Source: Prescottella equi | GTDB taxonomy: Bacteria; Actinomycetota; Actinomycetes; Mycobacteriales; Mycobacteriaceae | Reading direction: 5' to 3' | DNA: 64,000 nt | NCBI RefSeq assembly: GCF_020171745.1 | Contig: NZ_JAIVAH010000006.1 | Span: 1 to 64,000, forward strand | Shown: in pieces, positions 44,588 to 54,051 of the stretch | How the letters are laid out: every line of letters begins with the position of its first letter | Numbering within the stretch: position 1 is the first letter of the stretch | Position numbers and translations under genes: made by a program | The notes under the pieces: generated by a model | What the model was told of the DNA's origin: nothing | The model's database searches: none | The model's input: the letters and a program-made list of their open reading frames with translations, nothing else

Positions 44588-46410
44588 CACTCCACCTTCT
44601 CCAGCTCGGCGGCCGTACCGCTGTCGGGATCGACACCGAGGTACTCGCTCAGCACCCGCGGGTGGTGCTCGATCTCCTCGGGCGGACCGGACGCGATGAC
44701 CTGTCCCTGCGCCAGCACGACGATGGTGTCGGCGAGCGAGAGGACCAGTCGGAAGTTGTGCTCCACCAGGAGCACGGTGGCCCCGGCGTCGCGCAGTGCC
44801 CGGATCAGCACCGCGAGCCGCACCAGCTCGTCCTCGTCCATGCCGGACGCGATCTCGTCGAGCAGCAGTACCCGCGGCTCGGCGATCACCGCGCGGGCGA
44901 CCTCGAGCATGCGGCGCATGCCCAGCGGCAGCGACGTCGCGACCTCGTTCTTCAGGTGCGTCATGCCGACGAGTTCGAGGACCCGTTCGGCCTCGGCGAT
45001 GTCCGCCTTGGCCACCTTGTTGAAGCTCGGCAGCCGCAGGATCGCCGAGATCATCGACGCGCGGTTGGTCATGTAGCGACCCGACGCGACGGCCTCGAGC
45101 ACGGTGACGTTCTCGGGGATGTTCGGGGTCTGGAACGTGCGGGCCACGCCCTCACGTGCCACCCGATGCGACGAGAACTTCTGGACCTCGTTGTCGCCGA
45201 TGACGATTCGCCCCGCGTCCGCAGTGTAGAAGCCGCAGATCATGTTCAGCATCGTCGTCTTGCCGGAACCGTTGGGCCCGATCAGCGCCGTCACCTGGCC
45301 CGGCTCGGCCCGCAGGGTCGCCGACTTGAGGGCCTGGTTGCCGCCGAAGGCCTTCGAGATGCCGTCGACGACGAGGGTGGAGCCGGCGATCGGCGCCACG
45401 ACGGGCACCTCGTTCGGGTCCCGCGGCGCGGGCCGCTCCATCGCCCCGATGCCGGCCTTGCGGTCCAGCTTGGTGGCCAGGTTCCGGAAGACCTTGGTGA
45501 GGCCACCGGAGAGCAGCACACCGCCGAGGATGAGGAAGCCGCCGTAGAACAGCAGCGAGTACTCCTGGAACGCCGTCGACTGGTTGGGGCCGAACTGCAT
45601 GATGGCCGCACCGATCACCGCGCCGTACACGCTCGCCGAACCACCGAGGATCGACGCCGCCAGCACCGCCGTCGCGAACGTGAATCCGAACGCCTCCGGG
45701 GAGATGAACAGGTCGGTGTTCGCGAACAACGCACCGGCCAGGCCGGCCGGCAGCGCGCCGATCGCGTAGCCCAGCAGCTTCATCCGGTAGACCGAGACGC
45801 CCTGGGACTGCGCGAGGACCGGCGACTGCTTGAGCGTGCGGAACGCGATGCCGTGACGCGAGACCACCAGGTTGCGCATCACCACGAACCACAGGATCGT
45901 GACGCCGACGACGACGTAGTAGAAGTCCTTGTCGATGTCCTGACCGAACAGCGTCGGAGGCTCCATGCCGGACAGGCCGTTGCGGCCGCCGGTGTTGCCA
46001 CCGAAGATCGCGAGGATGTCGGGCACGAGGAGGATCAGGAAGAACGACGTCATCGCGAGCGACCAACTGCCCAGTCGCAGACCGGGAATACCGGTGAGGA
46101 TGCCGACCAGGAGCGCGACCGCACCCGCCGCGACCAGCTGCAGCAGGATCTCGGTGTGCCCGGCCTGCGACATCAGACCGGCGGTGTAGGCACCGGCCGC
46201 GTACATCGCGGCCTGGCCGAGTGCGAGTTCACCCGCGTAGCCGAGGCTGAGGTTCAGGCCGCTGACGACGAGCGCCAGGATGCACGCGAGCTGCAGCTGA
46301 CGCGTGTTGGTCGCGTCCATTCCGAGCATCGGCGCGAGGAAGACCGCGGCACCGAAGACGAGCGCGAAGATCCAGCTGGGGATCGCGCGGAGAGTCCGCC
46401 AGATCTGCAT
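44587..46410 (-). CDS. fused LivM permease and LivG ATPase
   Basis: Predicted 607-aa fusion. Residues 1-320 form the LivM permease with about 8-10 helices and the family motif SGLNLSLGYAGELALGQAAM. Residues about 345-600 form the LivG ATPase: Walker A GPNGSGKTT, Walker B VLLLDEIASGMD, switch His in LLVEHNF. The signature is unusual: SLPLGMRRMLEVARA replaces the common LSYGQQR, so it may depend on LivF for part of the composite ATP site. A linker (about 320-345) rich in Pro/Arg joins them. It lies 2 nt after livH. Fusion keeps permease and ATPase in 1:1 ratio. Confidence 0.9.
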   Translation of the reverse strand: MQIWRTLRAIPSWIFALVFGAAVFLAPMLGMDATNTRQLQLACILALVVSGLNLSLGYAGELALGQAAMYAAGAYTAGLMSQAGHTEILLQLVAAGAVALLVGILTGIPGLRLGSWSLAMTSFFLILLVPDILAIFGGNTGGRNGLSGMEPPTLFGQDIDKDFYYVVVGVTILWFVVMRNLVVSRHGIAFRTLKQSPVLAQSQGVSVYRMKLLGYAIGALPAGLAGALFANTDLFISPEAFGFTFATAVLAASILGGSASVYGAVIGAAIMQFGPNQSTAFQEYSLLFYGGFLILGGVLLSGGLTKVFRNLATKLDRKAGIGAMERPAPRDPNEVPVVAPIAGSTLVVDGISKAFGGNQALKSATLRAEPGQVTALIGPNGSGKTTMLNMICGFYTADAGRIVIGDNEVQKFSSHRVAREGVARTFQTPNIPENVTVLEAVASGRYMTNRASMISAILRLPSFNKVAKADIAEAERVLELVGMTHLKNEVATSLPLGMRRMLEVARAVIAEPRVLLLDEIASGMDEDELVRLAVLIRALRDAGATVLLVEHNFRLVLSLADTIVVLAQGQVIASGPPEEIEHHPRVLSEYLGVDPDSGTAAELEKVE

Positions 46411-46412
46411 GG

Positions 46413-47270
46413 CTACACCACCCGTTCTTTCACCGTGCCGAACAATCCGGCCGGCTTGACCATCAGGATGACGATCAACACCGTGAAGACCGCGATGTTG
46501 CTGTACTGGCTACCGAACCAGAGCGCGGTGAACGATTCCACCAGGCCGACGGTCAGACCACCGATCAGAGCACCCGGCAGCGAACCGAATCCACCGATGG
46601 CCAGCGCCACGAAGCCCTTGAGCGCCAGTGCGGCACCGAGCGTCGCGACCGCGAACGTCTTGGGACCGACGAACAGTCCGAGGACGCCGGCGAGCGCACC
46701 GGAGAATGCGAACGCGCCCATCGCGATTCGACGCACGTTCACGCCACGCAGCATCGCGGCCTCGCGATCCTCCGAGACACCCATCAGGGCCAGACCCGTC
46801 ATGGTCCGCTTGCTGAGCTGGCCCAGTGCGATCACGAGCACGATCGACAGCACGAGCAGCGCGATCTCGACCGGGTAGGTGCGGCCACCGAGAAGGGTGA
46901 TCGGGTCGTTGGACCCGAAGAACGGAACCGTGAGCGGCTCGCTGCCCCAGATCAACTGCGTCGCGCCGTTGAGCAGCGTCGCCGCGCCCAATGTGGTGAC
47001 GAGTTGGTTCTGGTGGTCAGCGACCGGTCTGATGGCGACCATCTCCTCGACAGCCGCGAGGATCATCACTGTCACGGTGGCCATGACGGCCACCACCAGC
47101 ACGGGAAGCTTCAGGGTCACCAGACCCGTGTAAGCGACGAACGTGCCGACCATCATCAACTGCGCCTGTGCGAAGTTGAAGGTGTTCGACGAGACGAACA
47201 CGATGTTGTACCCGATGGCAACGAGCACGTAGACAGCGCCGAGGGCGAGCCCCGACCACAGAATCGTCAC
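46413..47270 (-). CDS. livH: branched-chain-type ABC transporter permease LivH
   Basis: Predicted 285-aa inner-membrane permease with about 8 helices. Typical LivH segments are ALGAVYVLVAIGYNIVFVSS, NTFNFAQAQLMMVGTFVAY, the EAA-like loop ALMGVSEDREAAMLRGVNV and GGFGSLPGALIGGLTVGLVE. AAGGAGG precedes the GTG start. It lies 46 nt after the SBP gene and 2 nt before the fused livMG gene on the minus strand. Confidence 0.92.
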   Translation of the reverse strand: MTILWSGLALGAVYVLVAIGYNIVFVSSNTFNFAQAQLMMVGTFVAYTGLVTLKLPVLVVAVMATVTVMILAAVEEMVAIRPVADHQNQLVTTLGAATLLNGATQLIWGSEPLTVPFFGSNDPITLLGGRTYPVEIALLVLSIVLVIALGQLSKRTMTGLALMGVSEDREAAMLRGVNVRRIAMGAFAFSGALAGVLGLFVGPKTFAVATLGAALALKGFVALAIGGFGSLPGALIGGLTVGLVESFTALWFGSQYSNIAVFTVLIVILMVKPAGLFGTVKERVV

Positions 47271-47316
47271 TGCGAGAACCTCCTTCGCGTCGTGTAGTGG
47301 GCGTTGATCAGGGAGA

Positions 47317-48531
47317 TCATGCCGCCGGGTTACCGAACTGGCCGTTGACGACCTTGGTCGGCGCGATGAACTTCATCTCGTCCTGGTCCGGGTTGGGACC
47401 GTGGTTGTCTGCGGTGAAGTTGTAGCGCGACAGGAAGGCGGTCGCGGCGTTCTTCTGGACCTCTTCGGTCTCGAGCGCCTGCGCCAGCTTCTCGGCGTCG
47501 GTGGTGGTACCGGCCTTCTCGGCGGCCGCGGCGACGAGCGGGAACGCGTCGTAGTTGTCGGCGATGATCAGCGTCGACGGGATGGTGCCCAGAGAAGCCA
47601 TCGTGTCGACCATCTGGTTCACGGCCGCGTTGTTCGGGTCGTAGACGGTGCTCGTGAAGACCTGCGCGACAAGGTTCTTGACCTCAGGGGTGCCCAGGAC
47701 ACCGTTCGGCGGCTCGTTCGCGACGAGGCTGGTGCTGGCCACCGAGGTGTTGCCGATCAGCGGAACGTCCCAGCCCAGTCGCTGCATGCTCTGCAGGAGG
47801 TAGCCGAGCGGAGCGCCGTAGGCGTCGACCGCGAGGGCCTTGGCACCGGCATTCTTCAGGGCCTGCAGCTGCGCGGTCATGTCGAGGGCGGTGGCTTCGT
47901 ACTCCTCGTTGCCGGCCTGCTTCAGACCTGCCGACTCGAGTGCGGTAGTCATCTCCTTGCCGAACAGCTCACCGTAGGCGGTGCTGCCGTGGATGACGCC
48001 GATGCTGTCGTAGCCCTTCTCCTTCGCGTGGCCGACGATGCCGCGAGCGTTGTCGGCGGCACCGGGCGCGAGGTCGAAGTTGAGCGGGAACTTCGACGGA
48101 TCCGTCGAATCCTGCGTCGGCGCAACGTTGAACGAGAGAATCTTGTTCTGCTTGAGGATCGGCAGGACGGCCGCGCCCACGGACGACGGACCGGAGTTGA
48201 GGACCAGGTCCGGCTTCTGCTTGTTGATCGCCTCGCGCACCTTGGTGACCGCGATCGTCGCGTCGCCGGCGTCGTCGACGACGGTCAGCTCGATCTTGCG
48301 GCCGCCGATGCCACCGGCCTGGTTCTGCACCTCGACGCCGGCCTTGGTCGCCAGGATCGACGTGTCCGCGTTGGCCTTGAGGACACCCTGCGCACTGATG
48401 CCGCCGGTGACGAGCACGCGGTACGGCTGATCGGCGCCGCCGGTCTCGGCAGAATCCGCACTTCCACACCCGGCAATCGTCAAGACCGACGCGGCAACTG
48501 CCGCGACGAAAACTGGACGCCGACTCTTCAT
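47317..48531 (-). CDS. branched-chain-type ABC substrate-binding lipoprotein
   Basis: Predicted 404-aa LivK-like ligand-binding lipoprotein: signal peptide MKSRRPVFVAAVAASVLTIA and lipobox TIAGCGS. The body reads YRVLVTGGISAQGVLKANA, IGGRKIELTVVDDAGDATIA, HGSTAYGELFGKEMTTALES and VDAYGAPLGYLLQSM. Long stretches match the orphan SBP at 27315, including NSGPS, PILKQNKILSFNV and GNTSV. AGGAGGG precedes the ATG at 48531. It heads the importer operon. Upstream palindromes CAAGC-N4-GCTTG suggest TetR-type control. Confidence 0.9.
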   Translation of the reverse strand: MKSRRPVFVAAVAASVLTIAGCGSADSAETGGADQPYRVLVTGGISAQGVLKANADTSILATKAGVEVQNQAGGIGGRKIELTVVDDAGDATIAVTKVREAINKQKPDLVLNSGPSSVGAAVLPILKQNKILSFNVAPTQDSTDPSKFPLNFDLAPGAADNARGIVGHAKEKGYDSIGVIHGSTAYGELFGKEMTTALESAGLKQAGNEEYEATALDMTAQLQALKNAGAKALAVDAYGAPLGYLLQSMQRLGWDVPLIGNTSVASTSLVANEPPNGVLGTPEVKNLVAQVFTSTVYDPNNAAVNQMVDTMASLGTIPSTLIIADNYDAFPLVAAAAEKAGTTTDAEKLAQALETEEVQKNAATAFLSRYNFTADNHGPNPDQDEMKFIAPTKVVNGQFGNPAA

Positions 48532-48565
48532 GACTGCCCTCCTAGGACACCCGCTACGTACAAAA

Positions 48566-48581
48566 CCAAGCGCTCGCTTGG
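48566..48581. promoter_or_regulatory. candidate TetR-type operator CAAGC-N4-GCTTG, proximal
   Basis: CCAAGCGCTCGCTTGG is a perfect 7+2+7 palindrome, 35 nt upstream of the SBP start codon, at the same distance as the related palindrome in front of the paralogous SBP gene at 27315. Confidence 0.6.
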
Positions 48582-48703
48582 CGTCATGGGACGCAGAAAT
48601 GCCCGGCCGGCGACCGCAAGCGGCCCTACCTGGAAATCCGGTAGTGGCACAGCAGACGCCCCGACACGTCGAACTGCACCGTCTCACCGACCGAGCACTT
48701 CCC

Positions 48704-48741
48704 ATCAAGCACTTGCTTGATTCACCAAGCACTTGATTGAT
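48704..48741. promoter_or_regulatory. tandem KstR2-like boxes upstream of the Liv importer operon
   Basis: ATCAAGCACTTGCTTGAT (48704-48721) is a perfect 8+2+8 palindrome, and ACCAAGCACTTGATTGAT (48724-48741) is a second, imperfect one, 20 bp away. Both contain AnCAAGnnCTTGnT, the published KstR2 operator consensus. The binding protein here is unknown. Confidence 0.6.
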
Positions 48742-48876
48742 AACGAGCATATGGGTGTGACACAGGTAACGTCAACCGGAAGCCCCACGGGGCGGGAAAG
48801 CGGCTAGCGGGAAGGTGCGACACACTTCGGGGCCGAAGACGTACCGTCAACTCCCGTTCGGCGGTCGGCCGCGGAG

Positions 48877-49086
48877 TTGTCCACAGCTCCGGCGCTATCC
48901 ACAGGAATACTCGAGCGCGAGTTTCGTCGACACTTCCCGTCGCACTCCAACGTCGAACGCTGGAACGCGCGCGAGGCCGCCGGGTGGCAGGTGATGCTGG
49001 TGAAGGCCAGGCAGTTGATCCACGGCCGGGCGACCCTGATCGCCCAGGTCACTCGGGTCCTGCGCGACGCCGGTGCCCCCGTGTGA
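48877..49086 (+). CDS. small hypothetical protein or gene fragment
   Basis: A 69-codon frame starting at TTG with a body of strongly GC3-biased codons, ending TGA at 49086: NVERWNAREAAGWQVMLVKA, then RQLIHGRATLIAQVTRVLRD. Codon use looks genuine but there is no ribosome site, and the first codons overlap two TCCACAG sequences, so the true start may be elsewhere or the gene may be a truncated remnant. It is bordered by a half copy of the hairpin repeat (48844-48860) and a full copy (49092). Confidence 0.4.
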   Translation: MSTAPALSTGILEREFRRHFPSHSNVERWNAREAAGWQVMLVKARQLIHGRATLIAQVTRVLRDAGAPV

Positions 49087-49091
49087 GACGA

Positions 49092-49148
49092 CGAACGGGA
49101 ATCCACGGCACGCTTCCGGGCGGAAGGTGTGCCGTGGATTCCCGTTCG
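49092..49148. repeat. hairpin repeat family (CGAACGGGA stem), copy 3
   Basis: CGAACGGGAATCCACGGCAC at 49092-49111 pairs perfectly with 49129-49148; the 17-nt loop can form its own CTTCC/GGAAG stem. It lies between the convergent small frame and hspR, 20 nt from the hspR stop, and probably terminates the dnaK operon. Confidence 0.85.
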
Positions 49149-49167
49149 AGGCGTTCGAGACCGAAGG

Positions 49168-49575
49168 TCAGCGCTGGTTGCGCGGCTTCCAGACGACCAG
49201 CGCGCTGCTGCGCGGAATGGGGACGAGCTCGCGCCGGTAGCTCGCGTGGACCCGCGCGATCTCGGCAGCCATCTCGTCGAGGCGGCTCTGCAGCGCCTCG
49301 ACCTGGTTGGTCAGTTCGATGATGCGTTTGATGCCGGCCAGGTTGACGCCCTCGTCCTGGGACAGGCGCTGCACTTCACGCAGCAGCGCCACGTCCCGCG
49401 GCGAGTACCGGCGCCCGCCTCCCGTGGTGCGGTGCGGGGTGACCAGTCCGAGCCGGTCGTAGTTGCGCAGCGTCTGCGCGTGCATGCCAGCCAGTTCGGC
49501 GGCCACCGAGATGACGAACACCCGCGCATCGGGGTCCGCTGGGACCTCCGACGTCTTGCGTGGTTTGTCGCTCAT
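49168..49575 (-). CDS. hspR: heat-shock repressor HspR
   Basis: Predicted 135-aa MerR-family repressor: VFVISVAAELAGMHAQTLRN then YDRLGLVTPHRTTGGGRRYS, followed by a coiled coil (ELTNQVEALQSRLDEMAAEI). HspR represses dnaK and clpB by binding HAIR sequences, with DnaK as co-repressor. It is the fourth gene of the dnaK-grpE-dnaJ-hspR operon, 35 nt after dnaJ, so it regulates its own transcription from the HAIR site at 53356. The C-terminal hydrophobic tail (SSALVVWKPRNQR) resembles the usual HspR end. Confidence 0.95.
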   Translation of the reverse strand: MSDKPRKTSEVPADPDARVFVISVAAELAGMHAQTLRNYDRLGLVTPHRTTGGGRRYSPRDVALLREVQRLSQDEGVNLAGIKRIIELTNQVEALQSRLDEMAAEIARVHASYRRELVPIPRSSALVVWKPRNQR

Positions 49576-49610
49576 GATGGTTCACCTGTCCGATCGGTTC
49601 GGAGCCCGTC

Positions 49611-50783
49611 TCAGGCCCCGGCCCATCCTGCCCGCGGATCGAATCCGCTGGCCTTCTCCGCTTCCAGGTACGCCTGGAGGGCTTCGGTGGCGGGATCGTC
49701 GAGCTTCTGCGGAACCGCCACCTTCACGGTGACGAGCAGATCCCCGGCGCCTCCGCCGCGCTTGGGCACACCGCGCCCTCGCACCCTGAGAATTCGTCCG
49801 TCCGCGGTACCGGCCGGAACCTTCACGCCCACACGGCCGTCCAGCGTCGGAACCGACAGCGTGGTGCCGAGCACCAGTTCGCCGTAGCTCACCGGGACCA
49901 CGAGCGTCAGGTCGTCGCCGTTGCGTCCGAACACCTTGTCGGGACGGACGTGCACGGTGACGTACAGGTCGCCGGACGGCGCGCCGCGCAGTCCGGCCTC
50001 GCCCTGACCGGCGAGACGGATCTTCTGCCCGTCGCTCACCCCGGAGGGGACACGGACGGTGATGGTGCGGGTCCGGTTGGTGACGCCGTTGCCGTGGCAG
50101 TCGCTGCACGGGTCGTCGATGATCGATCCGGTGCCGCGGCAGTCGTCGCACGGCTCACTGAATCCGAACGCACCCTGGTTGCGGCTCACGACGCCGGTGC
50201 CGTTGCAGCGCGGGCACACTCGCGGGCTGGTGCCCGGCTTGGCGCCGCTGCCGTGGCAGGTGGTGCAGGCCGACGGGCTGGTCAGCCGCAGCGGGACGGT
50301 CACGCCCTGCGCGGCCTCGCGGAACTCGAGCGTGGTCTCGGTCTCGACGTCGCTGCCGCGGCGCGGGCGGGTGCTGGTCGAACGACCACCGCCGCCGCCG
50401 CGGTTGAACAGGCCACCGAAGATGTCGCCGAGCCCGCCGTCACCGCCGGCGGCACCGCCGCCGAACAGGTCGTTGATGTCGAAGCCGCCGCCACCGAATC
50501 CACCACCACCGGTGGAATACCCGGCGCCGGGGCCGAAGCCGCCGCTCGCGAACAGGCGACGGGCCTCGTCGTATTCCTTCTTCTTGGCGGGATCGGAGAG
50601 AACCGCGTTGGCCTCGCTGACCGCCTTGAACCGCTCTTCCGCCTTGGTGTCACCGGGATTGGCATCGGGGTGCAGATCCCGCGCCAGCTTCCGGTACGCC
50701 TTCTTGATGTCGTCGGCGGACGCGTCAGAGGAGACGCCCAGTTCCTTGTAGAAGTCCTTCTCGATCCACTCCCGTTGGCTCAC
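49611..50783 (-). CDS. dnaJ: molecular chaperone DnaJ
   Basis: Predicted 390-aa type I J-protein. The J domain (about 8-75) has the HPD motif in [13 protein letters not shown] Gly-rich linker follows, with DINDLFGGG repeats. Four zinc-finger motifs are present: [32 protein letters not shown]. The C-terminal substrate-binding domains end [11 protein letters not shown]. It activates DnaK ATPase and delivers clients. GTG start; 34 nt after grpE. Confidence 0.95.
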   Translation of the reverse strand: MSQREWIEKDFYKELGVSSDASADDIKKAYRKLARDLHPDANPGDTKAEERFKAVSEANAVLSDPAKKKEYDEARRLFASGGFGPGAGYSTGGGGFGGGGFDINDLFGGGAAGGDGGLGDIFGGLFNRGGGGGRSTSTRPRRGSDVETETTLEFREAAQGVTVPLRLTSPSACTTCHGSGAKPGTSPRVCPRCNGTGVVSRNQGAFGFSEPCDDCRGTGSIIDDPCSDCHGNGVTNRTRTITVRVPSGVSDGQKIRLAGQGEAGLRGAPSGDLYVTVHVRPDKVFGRNGDDLTLVVPVSYGELVLGTTLSVPTLDGRVGVKVPAGTADGRILRVRGRGVPKRGGGAGDLLVTVKVAVPQKLDDPATEALQAYLEAEKASGFDPRAGWAGA

Positions 50784-50817
50784 TGAGCGCCTCCTCCTTC
50801 CACTGTTGTCTGTCTAT

Positions 50818-51386
50818 CTACTCGGCTGCCGCATCGGCGGCAGGCTCGCCGTCGGTGACGGTGACCATCGCCGTCCGGAGAACCCGGTCGCCCAGGCGGT
50901 AACCCTTGCGCAGCACTGCCCCGAGCACGGGGTTGTCGCCGTCGCCCTCCATCTGCACGGCCTCGTGCAGATCCGCGGAGAAGGCGTCGCCCTCCTCGCC
51001 GAACCCGGCCAGGCCGAGTCCGTCGAGCACGCCGGAGAGCTTGTCCGACAGCGCCTTCAGCGGACCCGTCTCCAGGTCGCCGTGGGCGCGCGCCCGATCG
51101 AGGTCGTCGACGAGGTCGAGGAACTTCGACACCACCGACACCCGCTCGTCCTCGACGGCCCGATCGATCCGGGCCAGGGCGTTGCGGCGGATGTTGGCGA
51201 TCTCCGCCTTCGCGTAGCCCAGCTCGGTGCTGGCCTTCTCGAGTTCGGCGGTGAGGGTGCTCAGCTCGTCGGCCTCCGGCGCGCCGGCCTCGGCCGCCTC
51301 CGAAGAGGCGGCCGGGGCTGCGGTGTCGGCGGCGTCGACGACCTGGTCGTCGGTCGTCACCGGTTCACGCTCGGGGTTTTCGGCGG

Positions 51387-51390
<4 letters not shown>
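50818..51390 (-). CDS. grpE: nucleotide exchange factor GrpE
   Basis: Predicted 190-aa GrpE: an acidic Ala/Glu-rich N terminus, a long coiled coil ([39 protein letters not shown]) and a beta-domain ([39 protein letters not shown]). It releases ADP from DnaK. The GTG start overlaps the dnaK stop codon (GTGA), showing translational coupling. Confidence 0.95.
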
Positions 51391-53225
<1,835 letters not shown>

Positions 53226-53315
53226 AGTGATCCCTCACTTCCCTCTTTGCAGCTTCGTGAGCTGCAGTTTCTGTTCTTTACACTGATCCGATGAACCTCG
53301 GGTGAGCGTATCCGG

Positions 53316-53376
53316 CTCAAGTTTGCATCCGACCCCGGTCGAAGTCAATTCCAAACTTGAGTCACTCACACTCAGG
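53316..53376 (-). promoter_or_regulatory. dnaK promoter with HAIR operator and extra half-site
   Basis: A HAIR element CTTGAGT-N7-ACTCAGG lies at 53356-53376, one base off the HspR consensus. On the minus strand TTGACT (53343-53348), 17 nt and CAAACT (53320-53325) form a promoter just downstream of it. CTCAAGTTTG at 53316-53325 is an inverted copy of the CAAACTTGAG at 53352-53361, so a second HspR half-site overlaps the -10. Confidence 0.82.
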
Positions 53377-53478
53377 TTCTCGATAGGCTCAACGGGCCGC
53401 GGTTCCGGTTTGTTCCCGCGGCTCTTCGCACGGTGCAGATCTCCCCGATTCCGCAGGCGCGCTGGATACGATTCGGAC

Positions 53479-54051
53479 GTGGACACCACCGGCGAACCCG
53501 AGGCGACTGCGCATCGCCCCCGACCGCCCCGCCCGGACGTGGTCGTCGCGCCACTGCACGTCCGCGAGGACGATCCGGGTGCCGCGCCGCCGAGTCTGCG
53601 CGCGGCGGTCACGGCATGGGGCCTGTCCTTCGCCGCCTTCACGGTGGTGGCGGGCGTCCTCGGGTTCGAGTACGACGCCGTCGTCGGCGCCCTCGACTCC
53701 GGGCTCGCCTCCCGGAACCCGACGGCCGACGATTCGACGATCGAGTCCGTCGCGGGACTCACCGTCCTCGGCGTCGGCGGTGTCGGCCTGCTGCTGGTCC
53801 TCGCGGCGTTGCTCGGGATCCTCCGCCTGCGCTCCGGGCGCGGGCGCGTATGGCTCACGGTCGTCGCCGTCCTCACCGTCGCCGCGGCGGTGACCTCGTG
53901 GAGCGTGCTCTCCGATGCCGGCGACCTCGCACTGCACGCCCTCACCTGGGCGCCCCTGCTGCAGGCCGGACTGGTCGTCGTCGGCACCGCACCGCTCTTC
54001 ACCGGGTCCGTGTCGGCGTGGCTCCGCGGCAGGGCCGCGGCGGTCCGATGA
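53479..54051 (+). CDS. four-helix membrane protein of unknown function
   Basis: Predicted 190-aa integral membrane protein: a Pro/Arg-rich N terminus, then hydrophobic segments at about 42-65, 92-115, 123-143 and 155-175 (AVTAWGLSFAAFTVVAGVLG, LTVLGVGGVGLLLVLAALLG, VWLTVVAVLTVAAAVTSWSV). The GTG start at 53479 has only a weak ribosome site. Its stop overlaps the start of the phytoene-desaturase-like gene (ATGA), so the two are coupled; it may anchor or support that enzyme. No family recognised. Confidence 0.7.
   Translation: MDTTGEPEATAHRPRPPRPDVVVAPLHVREDDPGAAPPSLRAAVTAWGLSFAAFTVVAGVLGFEYDAVVGALDSGLASRNPTADDSTIESVAGLTVLGVGGVGLLLVLAALLGILRLRSGRGRVWLTVVAVLTVAAAVTSWSVLSDAGDLALHALTWAPLLQAGLVVVGTAPLFTGSVSAWLRGRAAAVR

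Noticed and set aside
44662-46878. Long plus-strand open frame opposite the livMG and livH genes
   Set aside because: Antisense shadow of two conserved transporter genes; the translation is highly charged low-complexity sequence.
48877-48910. Replication origin suggested by DnaA-box-like TCCACAG sequences
   Set aside because: Only two boxes, no AT-rich region and no dnaA or dnaN nearby.
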